64,000 nucleotides of DNA from assembly GCF_000204055.1 (NCBI RefSeq), contig NW_006768851.1:124001-188000 (forward strand), written 5' to 3'. Shown here one piece after another: positions 47,168 through 58,793 of the stretch. The position numbers and the translations under genes were made by a program. The DNA comes from Melampsora larici-populina 98AG31 (taxonomy: Eukaryota; Basidiomycota; Pucciniomycetes; Pucciniales; Melampsoraceae). Positions within the stretch are counted from its first letter, which is position 1. Each line of letters starts with the position of its first letter. Under the pieces are notes generated by a model. It had not been told where the DNA came from. It saw nothing but the letters and a program-made list of their open reading frames with translations, and made no database searches.

Positions 47168-48464
47168 ATGCCTTTTGTAAAGTATGATCCCGCTATCAAG
47201 GTTGCAGCGGTTCATCTGTTGTTAGATGGAATGACAGACGACCAAGTACACAATGTGTTGCACGAGCCTTTCCACTCGAAATCACTTCGCCGATGGATGG
47301 ACTTGTATCATCAGACCCACGCCGTCATCCGCAATCCTCACGACTACAAACAACGAGGTCGACCGTGTGTATATGGACCAGCCAACCGCGAATTCATTGA
47401 GGAACTGGTCCGTACCAACTCGACCCTATTCTTGGACGAGATACGCGCTCAGGTCTATGACAAGGGGGGCATCTGGGCTTCTATTTCAACTTTACAAGTC
47501 GAGCTTCATCACCGGTTACACCTCACTCTTAAGAAAGCCAATGTGAGACATTCAAAAAGGTCAGCTTTTGCACGACAGAAGTTACATGACGAGCTTAGTC
47601 AGTTTCCAGCAGAATACCTTGTTTTTACCGGTAAGAAACTTCTATGCTTGTACACGTCCCCACGCCTAGGATTTGTAATCATCGGGTTTGCAACAGGCCC
47701 CGGCCCCGCCACTGCATAACTTGAATGATTACGTAAACCACTTGGAGGGGACTGTACAATCCAACATGACATTGAACATCTATACTGACTTGGTATTTCA
47801 ATCCAATTCTAGATGAGAGTGCAATATGCGAGAGGGACCTATTGAGGTTCAACGCTCGATCACCTCAAGGGACACCGGCTTATGAAACGGTCCGTAATAT
47901 GTCTGCCAAGCGATACTCGCTTTTGCCAGCTATTGGGGTGAAGGGAGTTTTAGCGGTTAAGGTGAAGGAAGGCAGTATTAAGAGAATGGATTTTGAAAAA
48001 TTCCTGAAGTACAGACTGGTAAGTCTTTTTTTGTTGTCACAGCAAGTCAAATGTTGACAATTCTTTGTATTGCATGACTCTAAGTTACCTCGGATGCAGC
48101 CTTATCCGGCTCCCAACAGTGTCTTGATTCTGGACAATGCCCAGATTCATCACGGTGGGCGGATTGCAAAGTTATGTCGCCAAGCAGGTGAGTTGCAGAC
48201 ATTATTGGTGTTTGGTTGGACAGTTTCTGACAAGGAGTTCTTGTTTCAGGTGTGATGCTGAGGTATCTACCTCCGTACTGTCCTGACCTGAATCCGATTG
48301 AAACAGCTTTCAGCGTGCTCAAGAGCTTGTTTTGTCGAACACAGTCCTTGCAATATGCAGCCGATATTAAGGGTGAAACAATTGATAGAACATGTGAGAT
48401 AATGGATCATGCCTTGTGTAAGAGTTTGTATTTGTACTCTGGTTACGAAGAGATTGGACTATGA
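47168..48464 (+). CDS. Tc1/mariner-type DDE transposase (328 aa)
   Basis: Four exons keep one frame: 47168-47630, 47813-48018, 48085-48187 and 48250-48464. The N-terminus (KYDPAIKVAAVHLLLDGM) is a helix-turn-helix region that would bind the TIRs, followed by GRPCVYGPANREFI, a second helical domain. The catalytic triad is visible: DESAI (first Asp, about 47814), LILDNAQIHHGG (second Asp) and LPPYCPDLNPIETAF (Glu), the DDE pattern of Tc1/mariner transposases. No stop or frameshift was found, so it may be active. The ATG at 47168 lies at the start of the conserved text; an upstream in-frame hydrophobic extension is unlikely to be translated. Confidence 0.85.
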
Positions 48465-48649
48465 CAAAGCTTCTGAACCATCTTGTATTAATTTACACTA
48501 AATATCACTTAACATACATTATTGAAGCTCACCACCTTATTTACTGGATATTAAGAGATTTTTTACAATGTCTATGATGAAATTATAGCAGTATTGTGAC
48601 ATAGTTTTATTTCAAATTAAACCGATGTCCAAATTAAATATAAAGTAAC

Positions 48650-49165
48650 CAATTCTTAGATCAGTAAGTAACATATGAAAAAATTTGCCAATGGAAACAC
48701 ATACAAGTTTTAAATGAGTAAGTAAGATAATGAAAAATTGAACATGAATTTTTCATTTCTCAAATGAGTAAGAAACATATAGAGATCTTTGGGGATTAAA
48801 AATCAAACATAAATTTTACATTTCTTGAATGAGTAATAATGAAAAAGTGAACATAACTTGTACAATTTTTTAATGAGTAAGTGTCATAATGAGGTCTTTG
48901 ATAATGAACAATATAATGAGTAAGTGTCATAATTTTCAGTAATGAATAATATCCAACTTTCCAATGAGTAAGTATAATAACAAGGTCTTTGATAATAAAA
49001 AATATCCATTTCTTGAATCAGTAACTATCATAATGAGGTCTTCAATAATGAAGATTTGAAAAATTCTTGAATGAGTATGTATAAATGTATGAAAATGAGC
49101 ATTGGATAATAAAGATTTGATCAATTCTTCAATGAGTACGTATAATAATGAAGTATTTGACAATG
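48650..49165. repeat. AT-rich degenerate tandem repeat
   Basis: The word AATGAGTAAGT, with variants, recurs about every 50-65 bp, followed by TATAATAATGAGGTCTTTGATAATGAA-like text in shorter pieces. It lies between the transposase and the accessory genes of the Tc1/mariner-like element. Confidence 0.65.
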
Positions 49166-49185
49166 AAACAGTTAAAATAAGATAG

Positions 49186-49866
49186 TCAATACGGCTTATA
49201 CCATGTTAAATTGTGCATAGAATGGCTATCGTGACCATTGCGAGCCTCGAACAATTGCTCCTCAAGCCATTGTTTTCTCTCCTCCTCAGGTTGTTCATAG
49301 TATTGTTCTGCATTGGATGAACTCCGGAGGACTTTATGAGCTAGTTTGTAATCTTCTGGGGTGAAAAGCCAGTCCGGCCCGTAGTTTTGTACGTCGGCAA
49401 GAGCACCCTTGAGAAAGAAGAAGTTGGTATGAGCCTCTGCCTGCTTCTTTGAACGCCAGATGGCAAGGCTGGCCTGGGTCCAACGGTGTAAGTCCAATCG
49501 TTTGCGAGCGTCCTCTCGCTTCCATCGATTTCGATCACTTGCGGTTGAACTCTTGTGATTGCAATTGACATGGACCTTTAGATAGTTTTCAAAGTCCGGA
49601 AGTTGGTCTGAATTCCAGTACGGCATCAAAGGACATTTGTCAATGCCTGCAATAGTGATTGAAGATATGAATCAAGAGTGGATCATAACAATATCCATAT
49701 AGAGCTTTGGGTATCTTTTAGGATGAATCCAAGGGATTCTACCTCCCACCATGGGCTCGCGGTGATACTTTTGAGGCCCTGCAGCAAATGATATCTTGGA
49801 ATTATCATAGTAAGCCTTGATTGCAACTTTAGCCTTTCTTTGGGGTTGCTTGCGTAGTGGCGACAT
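49186..49866 (-). CDS. Accessory gene 1 of the Tc1/mariner-like element, unknown function
   Basis: The start reads MSPLRKQPQRKAKVAIKAYY from 49866, with GGRIPWIHPKRYPKLYMD. A second exon (about 49650-49186) contains DKCPLMPYWNSDQLPDFENYL, RWTQASLAIWRSKKQAEAHT, YGPDWLFTPEDYKLAHKVL, and ends in NLTWYKPY. It is basic at the start, then mixed and Trp-rich. The join of the two exons does not keep frame with the splice sites I see, so the model is incomplete. I recognise no family. Location inside the TIRs makes it element-borne. Confidence 0.5.
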
Positions 49867-50368
49867 TGTTTTTAAAATTTATGAATTGATGTTAAGGAAT
49901 GAAACAACAAGAAATCTTTATATTAAAGATTTCTCAAAGGTTTTGATCATATTGATCAAGTCCAAATCCACAAGCTTGTTGTCCATCATGATGTCATGAA
50001 GTTCAACTCAAGAAATTTGATCGGGCTGGTCTCGCTTCTTTTGGATCACTAAAAAAAACTCTGCAAGTTAAAGAACTGCATTTCAAACAGACAAAAGGAA
50101 CACAACAAATCAATCATTTCGCATTATTCAGTTAATGATAATGTAAAGTACAATAGGATGGGCAGACCAGTCAACTAAGAACCTACATAATCAAAGATAA
50201 GATTGATACAAACTGAGATACACACACAAGACACAAGATTACAATGATAAAGGATAATTTGAAACCCAATTTGAAATATCCAGACATTTGCGATCACTTG
50301 AAATTACCATGTGGATATATACAGGGAAACACAATTAATAATAATAGTTTGAATTCTTAAAAATTATC

Positions 50369-51907
50369 TTATTGAATGTTAGACTCATTCAAGTGTTTGG
50401 CAAAAGCCTTTACATTCATGTACAATCTAGTGACTACACCTGGAACCAGATTCAATTTGAGTAAATCCTTGCGAGGCAGGAACTCTCTGTTGAAAAGAGT
50501 GTACTGATCCAAACCTGCCTCAGTCAGACAAGCCTCAATTGATCGGTCCTCATCCTTTATACCACAAAAAATCAGATAATCTGCTATTGGAGCAGACAAA
50601 GACGTGCTAGTACTCCCTTCGGCTGCATCAATGGGTGGTTGTACAATAGAACCCATGATATGCTTGAGCATGTCGGTGATGGCGGAGTCCCCACTAGAAC
50701 CAGGCTTCTTACGCTTGAGTTGTTCAGCGGATTGGCTCAACCATTGAATTCCAGCTTTTGGTGGTATACAGGTTGTGACTACCTGCGTTCCTTTAGAATC
50801 ACAGACCAGCTGACAATGGAAAACAGGTCAGAATCAATCAAAATCCTATTGTTTAGAAGTCTCACCTTCTCCTTTGCCCAGATTCTAGACATCCCGGCAG
50901 TGATGTAAAAAAATCGGTCAGTCTCCTTTGGGTCCACATAAACTGGGATGGACTGATGGTAGCTGGGTTTGATCGGGTTGTGTTTGTAAATCAAATCGGC
51001 CACAATTTTCACCGCATCAGTGTCAGTATCACCTCCAGTGCTTTCGCAAGACTAGGTGTACAAAAACAAATACTGTTGATCAGTATTGGTCAAACTAAAA
51101 GTCAAATGTACACAGCTTACTTCCAATGAACTATCACTTGGACTTGGAGGTTCTGGATCATCGTCTAGGGCTAGTTCTTCTGCTGTCAGACCTTGGTCAC
51201 CACCACAGTGGGTTTTCTTTGAAAGTTTTTGTTTTTGTTTGCGATCATGACGACGGGTGATCTTGGCTGCTTCAATCAAAACGGCTTCGTTCTTCCAAAG
51301 CCCAAAAATTAGCCAATTGATTGTGCAATGAACGGTTACACGCACCTTTCTTTTTTTTCGTTGAGCCAAAGTGGGGTTCTCCATTACTAGCTTCAGACCG
51401 CAAACTTTGTCTTTTGAAGCGTTACAGATATGTAACCAATCGTTCCATTCGGCATCGTTGGTAATGAACTTGACTCGGTTGCCGCTCTTTGGGTACAATC
51501 TGCTAGTGGCGATATAAGCTTGCCATTTCAAATCACCTAAGCTACCCTCTCCTTTATCAGCAGCGCTTAGCACAGTGGCTGCCTGCACTTCCGATTTCTG
51601 GATTTCAAATAAAACTTGAAGCCTTGCATTTCTGAATGATGAAGTGTTGATTTCCAAAAGAAAAACCCTAATTTTGTTGTCTGGCTTGGCAGACTCCCAT
51701 GACGGCTCAAGCCCGGCTTTTTTCCCGGATTTGATCTTTGGAACCCAAATAGTGTAATCAACCAAGGCATTGATGCCAGTGTCAAAAACTGGATTCGTCA
51801 CAACCTATAAAGCCAGGAGAAACAAAGACAAAAGTTATCAGCCTACATGATGTATGACACTGACTGTGAGCATATCAACTCACATCAGAAGTTGGACTCA
51901 TAGCCAT
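50369..51907 (-). CDS. Accessory gene 2 of the Tc1/mariner-like element, SAM-like C-terminus
   Basis: It starts MAMSPTSD at 51907, then an intron, then VVTNPVFDTGINALVDYTIW. Further text reads NKIRVFLLEINTSSFRNARL, WQAYIATSRLYPKSGNRVKF and a Lys-rich stretch. Later exons continue with IPVYVDPKETDRFFYIT and GIQWLSQSAEQLKRKKPG. The last about 70 residues (PIADYLIFCGIKDEDRSIEA through FLPRKDLLKLNLVPG) have the length and hydrophobic pattern of a SAM domain, which mediates protein-protein contacts. That fold assignment is inference. Exon borders are approximate. No stops were noticed within exons. Confidence 0.55.
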
Positions 51908-52036
51908 GGTTTATAGCAGAGCCATCTGAGCAGACAAAATGCTTTAAGAAGATCATTAATGGGTCAGTATTTTTGGCAGAGGATCGATTAAAAGGAGATC
52001 ATTTAGAGGTAACAGAGCAATTAAAGGAGGTACGGT

Positions 52037-52303
52037 AGGACCCCGGTATGCTCCTATAAGGGGTAGTCACATCAAAATATATATTTTGAGCTCCCGCGGG
52101 TTTACGCTTCATGGTATTATGCACTAGTCTTTGAGGTTTTTGCCGGTTTTTGCCTATTTCAGAGTGGCTTCAATATACAATACAGCTCATTTGAAAGATT
52201 AAACTGTCTTAGAGTTATGGGTCCAGCCAGTGACTTATCTCCGCGGGAGCTCAAAAGATATATTTTGATGTGACTACCCCTTATAGGAGCATACCGGGGT
52301 CCT
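52037..52303. mobile_element. 267-bp MITE with 8-bp target duplication
   Basis: GGTACGGT flanks both sides as a perfect 8-bp direct repeat (52029-52036 and 52304-52311). The TIRs are about 60 bp and nearly identical, starting AGGACCCCGGTATGCTCCTA and including GAGCTCCCGCGG. An 8-bp duplication suggests mobilisation by a hAT-like transposase; none is encoded here. Confidence 0.85.
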
Positions 52304-52817
52304 GGTACGGTGGGATGGACTTGAATCCTATCAATCCCCATCCCAAAACCATTAGGTTAACCGTGAGCTGGGGAGGTAGCAGCCTTAATCTTATCAGTGC
52401 GCCCCTGAATTCCCCAACTTGAGTGATATAGTGCTGGATTGAAAAGAGTGAAGGAATATACGATAATATTGAAAGAAACCTTCTCTCCTTACCTGTTGTT
52501 CCAATATGATTTTAGGGAAGTCGCAGCCAATTTCGAAAAGAAAGGAAATGTGAGGTAAGAGGAGTGATTGATCAATCGATGATATCAAAATCCAATACCA
52601 AAAACCGGATAGCCAGGATGGAACAAGGATGGGACCGTCAGTTCCTTTGACCACCGGTAATATGAGACGGGTAGGAGACGGATCGGGTTCTTTAGCCAGG
52701 TCAAACCTGACCTGGCTTACTCAAGATCAGCTCGATCAGCCTGATCATCTTTTAGATTTACAAACAAACCTTTAGTCCTTGAAAGCTTTTGGGACAAGCT
52801 TTTCAAGAAAGACGGTA

Positions 52818-53385
52818 AATGAATTTAAGATAAAGCCAACAAAAAAGAATGTTCTGGGCCAGAGTATGACTCATTGAGTAGAGTTTTTGAAGAGTTGACT
52901 GTACTTTAGTTTATTATCAATGGGAAAGATGATGCACAGCTCATGTGAATTGGGTCCAATATTGGTATACAGCTGTCTTGGGAGGCTTAAAGTTTGATTA
53001 TTTACTCCTCATGTGATTTTCAAAAATTATGGTCCTCAAACCTGTGCAAACATTTGTGCAAGTTCCGTGCATGGATCTTGCACTTCACTGTTTTTGTACC
53101 AGTTGGAACGCAATAGCTGGGGCTGTCAAAAAAATTTAAGTGCAACATTGGTACAAGAAATCTTACACAGATTTTGCACATTGGTTTTGCATGGTTTTTG
53201 CACAGGTTTGAAGACCATAAATTTAGACAGATGTTCCCAAGATATCTATCTTCATAAATATGCTGTTCTTTTCATTCAAGAAACACAAAGAGGTGCTCCA
53301 ATCTATGTCTTTTTGGTGTATTTTACACAAACAGACGAGACTCATGTGGGTTGGAACCGCGAAATGCTACCCCTGCTCTCAGCCT
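52818..53385. other. Spacer between the Tc1/mariner-like element and the tRNA gene
   Basis: Short plus-strand frames at 53013-53420 run into the tRNA and are not convincing. Nothing else recognised. Confidence 0.4.
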
Positions 53386-53391
53386 GTCTTA

Positions 53392-53422
<31 letters not shown>

Positions 53423-53432
53423 TCACAGCTAA

Positions 53433-53468
<36 letters not shown>
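53386..53468 (+). tRNA. tRNA-Phe(GAA) with a 10-nt intron
   Basis: All arms fold: acceptor GTCTTAA with TTGGGAC (two G-T pairs), D arm GCTC..GAGC, anticodon stem TCAGA with TCTGA, T stem CAGTG with CACTG and loop TTCAAGC. The anticodon loop reads CTGAAG, then intron TCACAGCTAA, then A; the intron sits after position 37 as usual. Anticodon GAA reads Phe codons. TRGC-type A box (TAGCTCAGTTGG) and GTTCAAGCC B box are present, and a run of T follows at about 53472. Confidence 0.88.
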
Positions 53469-53469
<1 letters not shown>

Positions 53470-53546
53470 ACTTTTTTGTCTCTTACAGAGTCATAGATCA
53501 GCCTGCAGGCATCTTGTTGCATACATGCAATGTGGAATTAGTATTA

Positions 53547-54238
53547 CAGTAGATTTCAAAAGTCTTGAAATCCACTTGTTTTCAAAATTGAGAGATGGTC
53601 CGTGCGCCCAGCAGTATAGTTGAGATTAATTGTGACATCTGTCAAACTTACATGCCAGATCTGATATTTATACATATATATTCCTAAGGTGTGGTCGTAC
53701 TCACAGCAAAGAATACAAGACAATACAAAAGCGCTGTGACAAAGCAGCATGAGGGTCTGTTCTCATTACAATAAAGCTTGCCACCAGGGCAACTAACCAA
53801 GTTCAAGTCTGCTTTTGTCTCTAACTATTAATTGAATTTTTTTACAGTCCTTTTTTGCTTGTTGCGGTAGAACAAAATGAAGAGAATAAAACGGAGGTGT
53901 TGATTGTTTTGTCCATGGTTAGGTGCTATTGGTCATTAATGACTTGACGAAAAAAATCACGGGTGACAAAAGAGAAGAGCGAGTCAAACACTGACTACAC
54001 TTAATCCAGCGTGGCAAGCCTTTACCGCAGCTTGTTACCACTTGGGCACCAATAGTTTATGGAGAAGAAGGAATCATAGAATTGATCATTGATTTTTTGA
54101 AGTTAAGCATCTGCATATTGTTGGATGTGGCGTGTAAGTTTGACAGATGTCACAATTAATCTCAACTATACTGCCAGGCGCACGGACCATCTCTCAATTT
54201 TGAAAACAAGTGGATTTCAAGACTTTTGAAATCTATTG
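53547..54238. mobile_element. 692-bp TIR element with TA duplication
   Basis: The TIRs are about 110 bp and nearly identical, beginning CARTAGATTTCAAAAGTCTT and including GAGAGATGGTCCGTGCGCC. TA flanks both ends (53545-53546 and 54239-54240). The middle has no transposase. It inserted 78 bp downstream of the tRNA-Phe gene. Confidence 0.85.
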
Positions 54239-57200
54239 TATGTGATTGTGAAAGAAGCTGAAAAAAGACTTCTGTTTTTTGGGTGTAATTTATTTTGTTT
54301 TCTACGCTCCAGTAGTTGATTATTTACAGTGAGGTGTTGTCTGTGTATGTACACCTGTTTGCAGGATGACTTTATAAAAACATGCTTGAGTTTTCAAAAA
54401 CAACCTTTGGTTTTGTCAAAAGGTCACCAAGTTTTTCCAAACATTGTCAAGTTTTTTGCATTCTTTTCATTCTCTCAAGGGTATACAACCAATGGATATC
54501 AACAATCAAAGTAGATACCTCATCTCATTGCACACATTTGCTTCTAATTCAGCAATTCACTCAACTCAAATGGACTTTGAGTGCAATGACAATCACCTAC
54601 CATTTTTTTCAATTTTGGTATACCTGGATATAACAATTTTCTCTCATCAGTATGGATTAACTCTTGATGAAATCCAAAATAAACTGCTAAAAGAATATGT
54701 TGAACTTCAACAAGGCAATTAGAAAAAGGGCAGACAACCAAACAAGGACTGTCGGACACAGAAAAAAAGAGACATGCACAGTAGGATGCAGTGGCCCTGG
54801 TTTTACAAAGACTTAAAATTGGATTTTAGAGTAATTGTGACTATGCAATCAAGAATTGTAAGGAGGAAAAAACCCTAAAAGACTTGATTGCAACTCTGTG
54901 TCATGTTGTCTGCATTTCTTGACTTGAACTGCCCTATGGCTCACTGTTGTTAGTGACAAAAGGTTTTTGCAAGCTTTAAAAAGCGACTTAAGAGACTCTT
55001 AAGAGACTACAATTTTGTTTGGAACTATGAGTTTATCAAACAGCAAATAGTCGACAACAGGGTGGGAAATGAGGACCATTATTAAAATAAGCTGCACATA
55101 ACGGCACAAGTTTGAAGCAAGAGGAATCAACTTGGATCAACAAGTTTGGATGACTCAATCAACTTGAGAAAATGAAAACAATGAAAAAATCTTGAGATGT
55201 TTTATGAAAACTCAGGTGTTTTCTTTTTTCCAAAGTCAACAATCCATCAAACGGCTGGAAGTTCATAAGGATGAGCAACTCAGTTTTACAGATAATACAG
55301 ATGATTTTCACATTCAAGTTAATTGGGTTACATATAGGTTATCACATGAGGAATTCAAAGATGGTTTTATCTGGTGCACTGCCACTACACACATTCATCA
55401 TTGTTATCCAAGTTCAGAGTCCCATTTTAGTGAACCTCATTTCTCTACTCATCCATCCATATGCAATGGAGCCTTTAGCTGGACAGGTGTGATAATGCAG
55501 TATCAGTGGTTTGTTCAAGTCATCTAGCTCATAATGCAATTTAAACTTGGCACTTGAACAATTAAACATACCCAAAGAGGGCTCTTGACAGTGAATAATG
55601 AGCCTGGAATTGTAAGTATTACTTTATATATTCAAGATGGATATCAAAAACTTAGATTAGAACTCACCCAGAAAATAGGTGTAAACAGTTCAAAGTCCAT
55701 AAACAAGCAGAATAAAAACACACAAAGCTGTTTAATGTGAGATTGGTAGAGTTACTTAAGTTGACTAAAAAATGATACAACAGAATATTTATCAGACTTC
55801 ACAAAATGTATCACCTGAAGAACTTAATCAAGTGACAAGAGCTTTGATCCCTGCAACATTAGCAACCACTATGAAACAGAGATTAGTGGATGCCTTTAGA
55901 AAGCTTGAAGCACTGATGTCCTTCAAATAAAGTTATACCTAGTTTAACAAAAGAAATTGGGCATATAAACGTTGAGATACTTACAGTGGATACAGTTGTG
56001 TTGTTGTCAGGCATCACTGGTGGGAACTAGGGTCCACAGTTATTGATGTTCAAGAAAGAGTTGGTTTTGGAACAAAATGGCAAGGTAGAGAACCAATTGG
56101 ATTGATCAGGATTATCATCAGTTTTCATAAGTAGAGGTTTACTTACACAAAGGACTGTCAGATGCTGGAGATCAGGTTGGTACTAATAGAAAAAATATGA
56201 GTCAGTCAAAGAGGCATGTTATGTCCAGTAAATTGTCAATCCAGTTACACACCAGGAGCCATACCAGGACAGGCACATTTTCCATCAGGAGACATAAATC
56301 CAGGGACCATTGATGAACCAGCCTGATGAAATCAAGAAGGATTAGGTTGGAAGATTCAAAATGACAAAACTGTAGGACAAACATGAAAGCCTACCATTGG
56401 GGGAGCAGTAGTTTTTCCAGCGCTGTCTTTCTTGGTGGGTGTCTCACCACCTGATGAAGCCCGGTCAGAGTTGGTAGAATTTAATCCTGCAGGGGTATCA
56501 ATAGTGTGTGTTGTGGTAATTTTTGCAGTGGAATCCTATCATGATAGCAGAAGATATCCTTATTAGCTGATGGTGGCTGTGCAAGAGACACAGTGTTTAC
56601 CTTGTGAACCATACAAAGTGGAAAATATAACTTGAGATACAGAATCAAATATATAGTTTGATAGTAGTTGTGAAGTTGATCAAGTTTTGGTAGTTTGAGT
56701 TGATTGGAAGAGGTAAAGGATGAGTGGATTTAGATATGCAAGCTATGTTGAAACCAGGTTATATAGTAGCTTAAGAAGAAGTAATAAAAATTACTGAGCC
56801 CTCAGGCAAATGCTTGATCATCTTTGATTGAGGAACTTTTAGTAAGTATGTTATCTTGTTAAGTTTTCAAATTTTGTCAAAGATTGCTGACCTCTCTACG
56901 CGGTGATCTTTAGCTATAGAAGGAGAGAACATTTGTTTCAAAGCTGGCCATATCTACCATGACAAATGTCACGTTTGATTTCAATTTTTTGAAACAGTCT
57001 TTCTTTCTTCAAGGCGGCTAAACACGGGCAATCAATCATATTGGGAAGATCTTCAAAGGTGGACCTGAGCTCGATATATCAAAATTCCTCACAAGCAGGC
57101 TTCCTTTCACGTCGTCCAAATGGGGCCGTTGACCGCCGTGTGTTTGGGTACGCGTCGTTACGCTTGGGAGTAAACAAACTGCGGACCTTTCATAGTCTGT

Positions 57201-57300
57201 TACATTGTCCCCATCAGATAAATTCAATGATACATATGGACGCTGTAGTTTTTTATTGGACGCGTATACTGTTGCCTACAACTACTGAAATTCAAAGTCA
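54239..57300. other. Gene-poor stretch, possible retroelement debris
   Basis: Plus-strand frames at 54444-54722 and 55192-55527 and a minus-strand coding-like stretch at 56400-56600 (DTPAGLNSTNSDRASSGGE) match no family I know. They may be fragments of old gag-like genes. I see no RNA genes. Confidence 0.35.
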
Positions 57301-58020
57301 TGGGAGGCAGGGTCGTGAGCATCGTTGCGCATATTCTAGATAATCGTCAGCTTCAACAATTAGTGGTTGCTTTAAAATATCAGATGGCTCACACCTACAC
57401 GTAATGACAAATTACGGTGATATTATTGGCGTTTCGTCATAAGGTGGCCCCAATCTCCCTGAACGCGTGAATCACTTGCAGCGGCATCACCAACATGGGT
57501 GAAAACTTATGAAATGCAGAATATTTATAACTCGGGATCGAGCTTGGTTCTGTGCACGTTTTTAGATGATTAGTACATAGCTGATTTAGGTAAGTCATCT
57601 TCCAAGACAGACTTGAGATCTCAACATGTGGAACAGAATTGTAGATCTGTTTCAGGAGTGGATGGGCCTTGATGGGCACTTGCTTGGTGGAAATCAGGAT
57701 TTGATTCCATTGGAACTTGCTCTAGGCTGTTCTAGGCCCCAGCGGTTTTCTTGAGTGGTATAGTAGAAGAATAAAGTTCAGCCTCTATATTCCATTGAGA
57801 TTCAAGATCTGATCACCCTACCCGGGACACGTGCAGATTGCACTGCAGAGGATATCGTGATGTTACATCCAACCATCAAATCCTATGGCTATACATACTT
57901 ATCTACTCTTCTGACAAACGATGGTACATTCTATGCGCCTTTTCTGTTAGCAGGATTCTGTTGAAATATGCTCAACAAAGAGGTCACCTCTGGGAAGAAT
58001 GTAAAAGTAAGATTGATGCC
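57301..58020 (+). other. Coding-like fragments of an unrecognised gene
   Basis: Several plus-strand segments read like protein in changing frames: MGGRVVSIVAHILDNRQLQQ (from about 57301), RESLAAASPTWVKTYEMQN (near 57468), WMGLDGHLLGGNQDLIPLEL (near 57655) and LITLPGTRADCTAEDIVMLH (near 57810) with SYGYTYLSTLL. Some gaps could be introns, but in-frame stops between them suggest decay. I cannot name the family. Confidence 0.3.
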
Positions 58021-58454
58021 TAAGATGAAACTAAATGTATTATTTGTATACACAAAGTCAAGCAGCGGAAAGTAGATCTCTTAAAAGGTGCAGCGTGCAA
58101 AAATATGATTTGGTTATCACTCTGTATGCATAGGTAACAAAATGCCATGAACAAAACAAAGTCAAAAGACGAGACAAGAGATATTCATGTCTTGAAACAT
58201 TTCAATGCCAGATGTTGTATTTTTCAGCTACAAAACCTCACTCAAGAGATATGAGCAGATTAATTGATATACTTCCACAAATGACGAAAACCAACCACAT
58301 GTCAATGTGAAAACTAACAGGTACCCATGATTGCCTCGTAGAATGTGTCGAGGCTATGAATTCCTTACCTGATACTTGAACACACTATCATGTCCACAAT
58401 GAGGCTTCAGCTTTGCACTTTATAAAAACCTAGCAATGGGTCTTCTAATCATCA

Positions 58455-58793
58455 TCTTTTGTACTTGACCATGGCTATACTCTGGTACCAGCTAAAAGGC
58501 TCGATGTGAAAATTGACGCGCTCAGGGAACTTGATAATTGGAAAATCTTTTGTCATTTTTGTTCTTGTGGTTCCAATGAAACATGCAATCGCAAGTTTGA
58601 TTAACCAGTTTTCAGTAGGAATGTTGATAAAGGTAATAGAGTTGTCAATTCTTGTCAAGATTTATATCCACCCAATGGTTTTATAAAATCAAATTCTTTC
58701 TTTACCGTTTGTGATCTTTATGACGTCATTTCTTCGTATTCTTATCATTCTGAAGTTCTCTCTTGTGCAAATTCTTCTTGTCTTTCTTCATGA
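58455..58793 (+). other. Cys-rich coding-like fragment with an internal stop
   Basis: The frame reads LVPAKRLDVKIDALREL, then CHFCSCGSNETCNRKFD, a TAA, then further text with four Cys residues ending SCANSSCLSS and TGA at 58791-58793. Even Cys spacing could suggest a small secreted protein, but no signal peptide is visible and the stop argues for a relic. Confidence 0.3.

Larger units (their letters stand above)
46827..52815. mobile_element. 6.0-kb Tc1/mariner-like element with accessory genes
   Basis: TIRs of about 150 bp begin CCGTCTTTCTTGAAAAGCTT at both ends and are almost identical. TA flanks both (46825-46826 and 52816-52817). Inside each TIR, CCAGGTCA and TGACCTGG form an 8-bp palindrome with a 4-base loop, a possible transposase site. 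Contents: a DDE transposase (47168-48464, plus), an AT-rich repeat block, two minus-strand genes of unknown function (49186-49866 and 50369-51907), and a nested 267-bp MITE (52037-52303). The near-identical TIRs and intact transposase suggest recent activity. Six kilobases is long for a Tc1/mariner element. Confidence 0.85.
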
